Position numbers and translations under genes: made by a program
Assembly: GCF_036370855.1 (NCBI RefSeq)
Contig: NC_088101.1
Span: forward strand, 813,501-877,500
DNA from: Dromaius novaehollandiae
Lineage: Eukaryota > Chordata > Aves > Casuariiformes > Dromaiidae
Direction: 5' to 3'
DNA: 64,000 nucleotides
Notes under the pieces: generated by a model
Databases searched by the model: none
The model's input: only the letters and a program-made list of their open reading frames with translations
Told to the model about the DNA's origin: nothing
Shown here: positions 57,973-64,000 of the stretch, one piece after another
Numbering within the stretch: position 1 is the first letter of the stretch
How the letters are laid out: each line of letters opens with the position of its first letter

Positions 57973-60116
57973 GAATGTGCTTGTTTGCTTCCACATCAAA
58001 TATAAGAGCTGTGTGTTGAATAAAAAAATATCATTCATGCAGTATGGTAGTAATTTCTTTTACTTATATTTAAAAAAAGGAAGTTTTGGGGGACTTCATG
58101 TCCGTTATCATGCCTCATATTCCTGCTACACTCAAGCTAAATCAAATGAAGAGCAGTGATTTACACACCGTCATCCATCTGGACTTAAAAGTGAGGGAAG
58201 TAAAAATACATTCAAAATATACCAGATGATCAAAATTATGTGCTATGTGGGTATTACTTAAAACAAGACGCTTCCAGTTCATGGCTAGACATGTTCGACT
58301 ATTTTTGGTGCCTTCCCCTACCTCTGTTATCATGAAACTATGCCTTTATCTCAAAATCTAGTATTAGAAGATGAATATAGTTCTATTAGTGAAGGTCGCA
58401 TCTAGTTATTACCATATGTCTGCATTCCTACTAGCCAACAGATAGCATAATATTTCATGAAGCCAAAGCGTTAATTTAGTTTGTCTGAGTGGGTTGTGTT
58501 ATGAAACACAGTGTTAATGTGATCAGCTTTGCACTAGCATGGCTTGTTCTGAAATGCAGAACAATGCGTTTTGCCTGCTTTTAGTGGAAAAAGAGTTAGT
58601 TTGGTATCCCTGTGTTAAAATTGATTCCTTCTTTCTGCCACCTCTATTCAGGAAATAAACTGTTGATACCCAATTCATTATAAAGCCTTGTTTGTTTGTT
58701 CAGAACATTCGCTGCCTGGCTAATCAGACTCCTTCCAGCTCCTCTTGCTCTTCTGACTTAAATAGGATCAATGGAATTTTTTTTTTAATATATGTTAGAA
58801 AGAAGTATTGATCAATTCGCAGTTGTTTCCTAGGTAGGGAGAAAGCAGAGTCCTTTCCACAGTCATGAGTACAGATACCATTGTGGATACTCTTGAACAA
58901 CTACTTTAGAAGGCTTCCCCCCCCCTTCCTGAAAGGAAATATTTACTTTACCTGTAGCCTTTTTTTAAACTTTTTGTCATTTTCCTTTCTGTCTGTAGCA
59001 ATATTTGATGTGTATTCAAAAGAGTAAAATCAAAATCTCTGATATGCTTAATCCCAAAATATCACTTATTTGTCCACCCAGGTTTTGTACAAATTGTTAA
59101 TTAAATATTTGCTTTTCCCTGTAGCAACCACAGTATCCTCTCTTCTGGAATCATCTGCAGAAGCATGGTAACTTCCTTTTTTTGGCTCTGAATCACTGCA
59201 TTGAAGGTTTTTATGATAAAATTAAGTCTAGCTCAGCAGATCTCTTGGGATGCTGGCATTACCATAGACTGTCATAATTCTTTTATTTACAGGTCTGCAG
59301 CCAGGCTCACAGCCCAATGAAAAACTAGTTGGTTACAGATTATCCTGTAAGCTTCACAAGTGAAGGACAGTTGTAACTTTGCATCATTATTTTAAGTACA
59401 GAATTGTTTGTTTTTGTTAAATAACTTCAAAAAGTTATTTTTAAATAAGGATTAAATATTAATTGTTTCCTGTTTACTGCTTGAGTAGCTTTTTATCAGT
59501 GAGTTGTGGAAATCAGTAGAATCATTGCAGATATTTCCTCTAGTTTGAAATCAGTGTCAGACCGTAAACTAATTTTTATGAGATGAAGTGAATTTTGTCA
59601 GTATTTGTTTTCACTTGGAATATAAACAGACTTTTATTAAGATAAGTTGATAACTTAAAACATAAGATGTCTTTAGCAGTCTTGGGGGTCTTGGTCTCAG
59701 CATGGCCCAAGATCAGTCTTCTCTGGTGGACTAGCAATGTAACCATGGTGAGGTGGCTTAAATCTCGTGAATGATAGTCGTGACTAGTTCACAACACTTA
59801 GTAAAGGATAAATTTTCCTGAATTCTTGCATGCCAAAGGCAAAGGAGGCATTTGAGGAAAACGTGGAGTGGTAATCCTAGCAGTGACACTTGTGTTGCAG
59901 CCAAACATTTTTTAGGGTTGGTCTTTCTTGTTCATCCAGAGGAGAAGCTTGCTGGGTGTGTCTCTGCTGTAATTAATGTTTTTATCTATTAGAGGAATCA
60001 GCCATTGCTGGAGAAATTCATTGACAGCTATGTAAGAAACAGTCTCCTTTTTATACAGAAAATAATGTGCAGAAATTATCCTACTGATACTAGTGAAAGC
60101 GGCCTTAAATAGGTGG

Positions 60117-60140
60117 TTTTTTTTTTTTTTTTTTTTTTTT
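60117..60140 (+). repeat. Poly-T run (24 T)
   Basis: Homopolymer in the region 3' of ERI1; no linked retroposon recognised. Confidence 0.85.
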
Positions 60141-60801
60141 CCTTCACATTTCTGGAGCTATACTGGAAATACATATATAATTCTACCACTGCTGTAGGCA
60201 GCCTTGGTAAAACACTAGTAAACTTTAAACAAAGAAGTCACAGGCACATTTCAACACAAGCACACTTTCAAGTAGATTTCTTAATACGTATTTGCGTGAC
60301 TCTGAGAGGGCTTTATAGCATCTTGGGGATGTGTTAGAGGGGGGGAAAAAAGGTTCCTGGGGAAAGTTATGGAGCAGTAACCTCTCTTCTGCCCTGGTGA
60401 GTGTTGGCTGCCGTAGCAAATGTCGCTTGCTGCATGGGGGAGAAGAAATCACAGCAGTTCATAGCCTCCTGTCAGCCTCCTGGCGAAGTATGGCTGCAGG
60501 GACAAGTCTCCGCAGGTCAGTTGTCCACAATAATTGCCCCCTGTCTGTGCTCCTCTGATAAATGAGAGGTAGCCATAGTTGTTTGCATACTTTGTTGGAA
60601 ATCAGCATAGCAGTGATGAGGTGCTCTGTTCCCACCAGAGGAAATGGGTAAAAACCTCAGCTCATCTTGAGTTGAGATCTTTGTGTGCTTGGGCTCTTCA
60701 GTGTTCTTGCAAAAGCAGTATCTTCTCACCATAGCTTCATTAAAGGATAACTCATTTCTCACACCCTTTAGCTCCCAAGGCTGTGGGTGGGAGGTGTTTC
60801 T

Positions 60802-60819
60802 TTCTCTCTCTCTCTCTCT
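60802..60819 (+). repeat. (TC)n microsatellite
   Basis: About nine TC units in a longer pyrimidine-rich stretch (60798-60835). Confidence 0.85.
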
Positions 60820-63228
60820 TTTCTCCTCCCTCCCCTACCTTACAGCCTGCCGTTCCACTTGTCTTTCATTAGGGAACTTTTGCCTCCTCTGGGAAGAAGT
60901 TCGTCTTAAGTAAGGTCTTTTTATGTTCTTTTTAATCTGGGGAAAAAACAAGCACTTTAAAAAGAAATTGGTGGTCTTAACCTGTGGAGGATAGGTGTCA
61001 GCTGACCCAGTTCCTGGCAGGAGGCTTTTGAAGTGGCCTAAATATATACGGCATCGTTCTGTTGCAAACAAGACCATTGCAGCCCTTTCTCAAGGACTTG
61101 TTTCACAGTCCATAGGTATCAGTGACAGCTCACCAGAAGGACTCCCCTAATGGAGTTACCTGAAGTAGCAAGCTGGTGATCGGTGCATGCTTCTGCTGTA
61201 CATTGGATTTAGCTCTGGCCTGTGAAGTGGGAAGTGGCCTAGCTGCAGTGGGAAGCAGGGTAGCACTTCGCTTTAGACGACCTTCCTGCTGATGTGGTGG
61301 AGCGCTGAGTGCTAATCTGCAGCTAGGAATGCGGAGAGGGCTTTGGAAGGTGAGAAGTTGCTTCTCCGTAGTGTTTCTTCTAGCTTGGTCTTTGTGCATG
61401 CACAGCCTCCACCACTGTGTGACTTCTTTTTGCCCTGAATTCTTTGAATTGAACAACTGTGGTTTGGGAGAAAAGCCTGAAGTAGCTTTGGGATCTGTTC
61501 CTTAAATTAAGAGAGTGGTTGCTTTGCACAAAGTGGCCTTGTAGAGGAAAGGACTTTTCGGGGCAGTTGTATCCATTGGTGCTAGAGCACTATATCTGAT
61601 GAGAATGAATGACAGGAGCCTTAGACAGGAGCCTCTTTGTGATAAAGGTGGCCTCTGGGTGTGTCCTGATTTGGGATGTGGTTGCAAGACTCAGGTGGCT
61701 CTCTCCTCTGCAGCCAGTCACTTCAGGGATGCCCTGTGAGTAGTACCATGCCCTGCACTTGCTGTCTTAACTCTTGCGCATGGATGATCGCTCTCTGTCT
61801 GCTGTATTCCCTTAAAATGGCTCCTTTCCTTCTCTGCGTAGTCTTGTCCTTTCCTTGTGCCCCTCTGTGTTGGGTTGCCCTGTGCAAGTACCAGCATGGA
61901 TTGCTGGGTGGCAATGAAGGTATCCCTGTATTCACACATGCTGGGAGAGAAAAGCACTTGGTGGATTTTTCAGACCATGACAGCGCTACTCGGCATCCCT
62001 TTGGCAGAGTGAATTTTCTGATACGGGACATGATCCTGGGTGGTGCACTCATTACTGCAAGTGAGTTCTTCCCCCTCCCCTCCAAGTGATATTTTCATTG
62101 TATGAGATGAAGGAAGCCAGCTTTCTAATGAGAGCCTTCTACAATCTGCAGCTGTATTTGGGGAAGGGGAGGGTGGGAGTCTTTAGTTGCCTGCAAGAGA
62201 GATTTTGCTTCACCAGGCTCTGCTGCTTTGTGTGAGGCTTTCATAAATGCGCTGACTAGACTTAACCTGAAATGTGAAGGCAAGGGTGGTCATGATTGCA
62301 CTTAGTAGTTACAGATCTTCTGATGCTATTCACAGATGTATGGTATTTTATGCCTACTATCCTAGTTGAGTTCTTGCTAATCTTTTTTTGCCATTTGAAA
62401 TGAATGATAGTAATGATCTTGTATTTGTAAAGTACTTGTGAGAGATCCTGGTCTACTTCGCTTATTTCCCTGTTTTGGCTCTGTTGATTTTAAAAGAGCA
62501 CACGTAGCCAAATGGATCCTTGTGAGCCAGCGATGTCCCAATAAGCAGGAATTGCTTCATCCGTGCTCATGATCAGCGTTGGAGCGTGCAGCTCCTGGGC
62601 TGCTCTCTGGCTGTGAAGCATGACACACCTTCGTGGGGAGCTGTTTAGCAGAATACTGTGCCTGGGCGTTGCTAGTTTTTACTTGTGACTGCAATCAGCG
62701 TGGCTTGGAGGGCTTTCTGCTGTGGAATGTACCTTTCTTTTTTTTCGTAATAATTCATATTTTGAATTGATAAGTAGTTGAACTCTGCAATATTTAGACA
62801 CTGACGAGAATGAAAGAACTTTATATGTAATTTGGAGATGGGTGTAGGCCTTCTGACCAGCATTATGAGACCTGAAATGCCTTACTTTCTCACTTAAACA
62901 TTTGTAAATAATTTATGTTCATGCTGATATGGAGTAAGATGGTAGAGAGCTAAAAAGAAGTGACATGTGATCAGCTGATCCAGGCAAGATCAGTCAGGTG
63001 TGTGCTTATACCTGTCCCTGTGGCCTTGGTGTTTAATACAGTTGGTGGACTTGGAGAACAGGCTTTTGGGGATGCCTACACCCCGTGTGGGACTGGCTGC
63101 CTCTGCGCAGTGTGGAGCCTGTGCTGAGCTTGGCTTTGCTTGAGCACAGTCTGTGGGTAGCATCATCATACAACGCTTTACTCAACAAGGAAAGGAGAGA
63201 CAAAGCCACAGGCTCCTGACACAGTGTT

Positions 63229-63285
63229 AGCGATAGTCCTGCTCCAAGTGGGATGCTGGACTAGAGACCATCTCCCTTCCAAACA
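63229..63285 (+). mobile_element. CR1 LINE 3' remnant (sense)
   Basis: The plus strand reads CCTGCTCCAAGTGGGATGCT, GGACTAGAGACCATCTCCC and TTCCAAAC. This tracks the CR1 3' UTR block (GGTTGGACTAGATGACC then CCCTTCCAACC) in sense orientation, with gaps. Short and degraded. Confidence 0.55.
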
Positions 63286-64000
63286 ACACTCCTGCAGTTT
63301 TGTGAAAAAGAGTCAAGGGAAAGGTTGTTCAGCACACAGATTATTGGCACTGCAGATTGTTTGGCAGGTCTTACTCTGTTGCTGGGATCACTTAGTAAAC
63401 AGGCAGCTTTCCACACGTTTTTAGGCCGCAGGTAAGGCTTTCAGGCCAGCTTTACTCTTCAAAGAAGATTGCCTCTCATTACTGGTACTGAAAGCTGTTC
63501 TTTCAACTAACACAGTGTCTCACCATATATTAGTTTGGAAAGTTAGGCCATGCCATGCTGAGAATAAGGTCTATAGGGCAGGTCACCACACCTGTCAGTC
63601 TTCGGTAAACAGGCAGCCCTATAGATAAGGAGCATTTGTTGGTGCTGAGAATACTGGGTGGAGCATGGCTGCAAAAGAAATCAGTCTTTCTTATCCTGTG
63701 TCTCTGGGAATTCCTTTTGCAAACCCCCTGTTAACGTGCTTCAAAACTTTGGGAACGTGTCTTTGAACAGTGCTTTTGCTTTGTTTCCCTCCTTTGATCT
63801 GCACAGCCACACTGGCATGTTTCTTCTTCAGACTGTTCTCAAACACTTCAAATCTGCTGTTTTTTGGGGCCAGTCTCTCTGGAATTTACTGACTCCTCAT
63901 TTTTCCTTGGGTTGCTCACAGGAAAAAGACCTCCCCTGACCCTGACTGAACCAATTTTCTAACAAGCCATGTCTGGAAGCAGCTGTACTCTATACTGAAA

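Larger units (their letters stand above)
57606..64000. other. Region 3' of ERI1, no gene recognised
   Basis: About 6.4 kb. I looked for PPP1R3B, the expected neighbour in human, and did not see it on either strand. The longest open frames (about 137 codons near 61676-62089) have no recognised domain or splice partners. The region holds T runs, a TC repeat and one CR1 remnant, listed separately. Confidence 0.6.

Noticed and set aside
61676-62089. 137-codon plus-strand open frame
   Set aside because: No recognised domain, no promoter island and no splice partners; lengths like this occur by chance.
57606-64000. PPP1R3B as the next gene
   Set aside because: None of the open frames resembles the glycogen-targeting subunit, such as its RVSF motif or CBM21 region; it may lie outside the window.

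Overview
The window looks like nuclear DNA of a vertebrate, most likely a bird. Genes have small GT-AG exons in long introns, the first exons lie in very GC-rich CpG islands, and there are several fragments of CR1-type LINEs, the dominant retroposon of birds and other sauropsids. I recognise three genes by memory of their human proteins; no search could be run.

Layout. Positions 1-3936 hold the 5' end of TNKS (tankyrase 1) on the minus strand: exon 1 at 3423-3936 and the start of a long intron 1 running out of the window to the left. Between TNKS and the next gene are a 64-bp-period minisatellite (about 4149-4840), 1.7 kb of ordinary intergenic DNA, and a nearly pure purine tract (about 6911-7263). 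MFHAS1 runs on the plus strand. One giant exon (7584-10788) encodes the leucine-rich repeats, Roc GTPase and COR domains. After a 27-kb intron, a small second exon (37642-37768) matches the known C-terminus. A probable last coding exon lies at 40946-41069, with a candidate poly(A) signal at 43311. ERI1 (3'-5' exoribonuclease 1) follows on the plus strand in seven exons (46398-57427). These splice cleanly in phase into a 340-residue protein with all five DEDDh catalytic residues, and an AATAAA signal lies 136 bp after the stop. From 57600 to the end I see no gene, only homopolymer runs and a CR1 remnant.

The three genes are not a pathway. Tankyrase modifies proteins with ADP-ribose, MFHAS1 is a ROCO-family signalling protein, and ERI1 trims histone mRNA stem-loops, 5.8S rRNA and small RNAs. 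They are linked by chromosomal neighbourhood: the human orthologues sit together at 8p23.1, but in a different order and orientation as I recall it.

The most notable points are two changes in the MFHAS1 GTPase region (Glu for the usual Asp of the DxxG motif, and an insertion of roughly 75 residues after the P-loop), a divergent MFHAS1 C-terminal exon, the minisatellite, the polypurine tract, and the rearranged gene order. I found no credible novel multi-gene system here.
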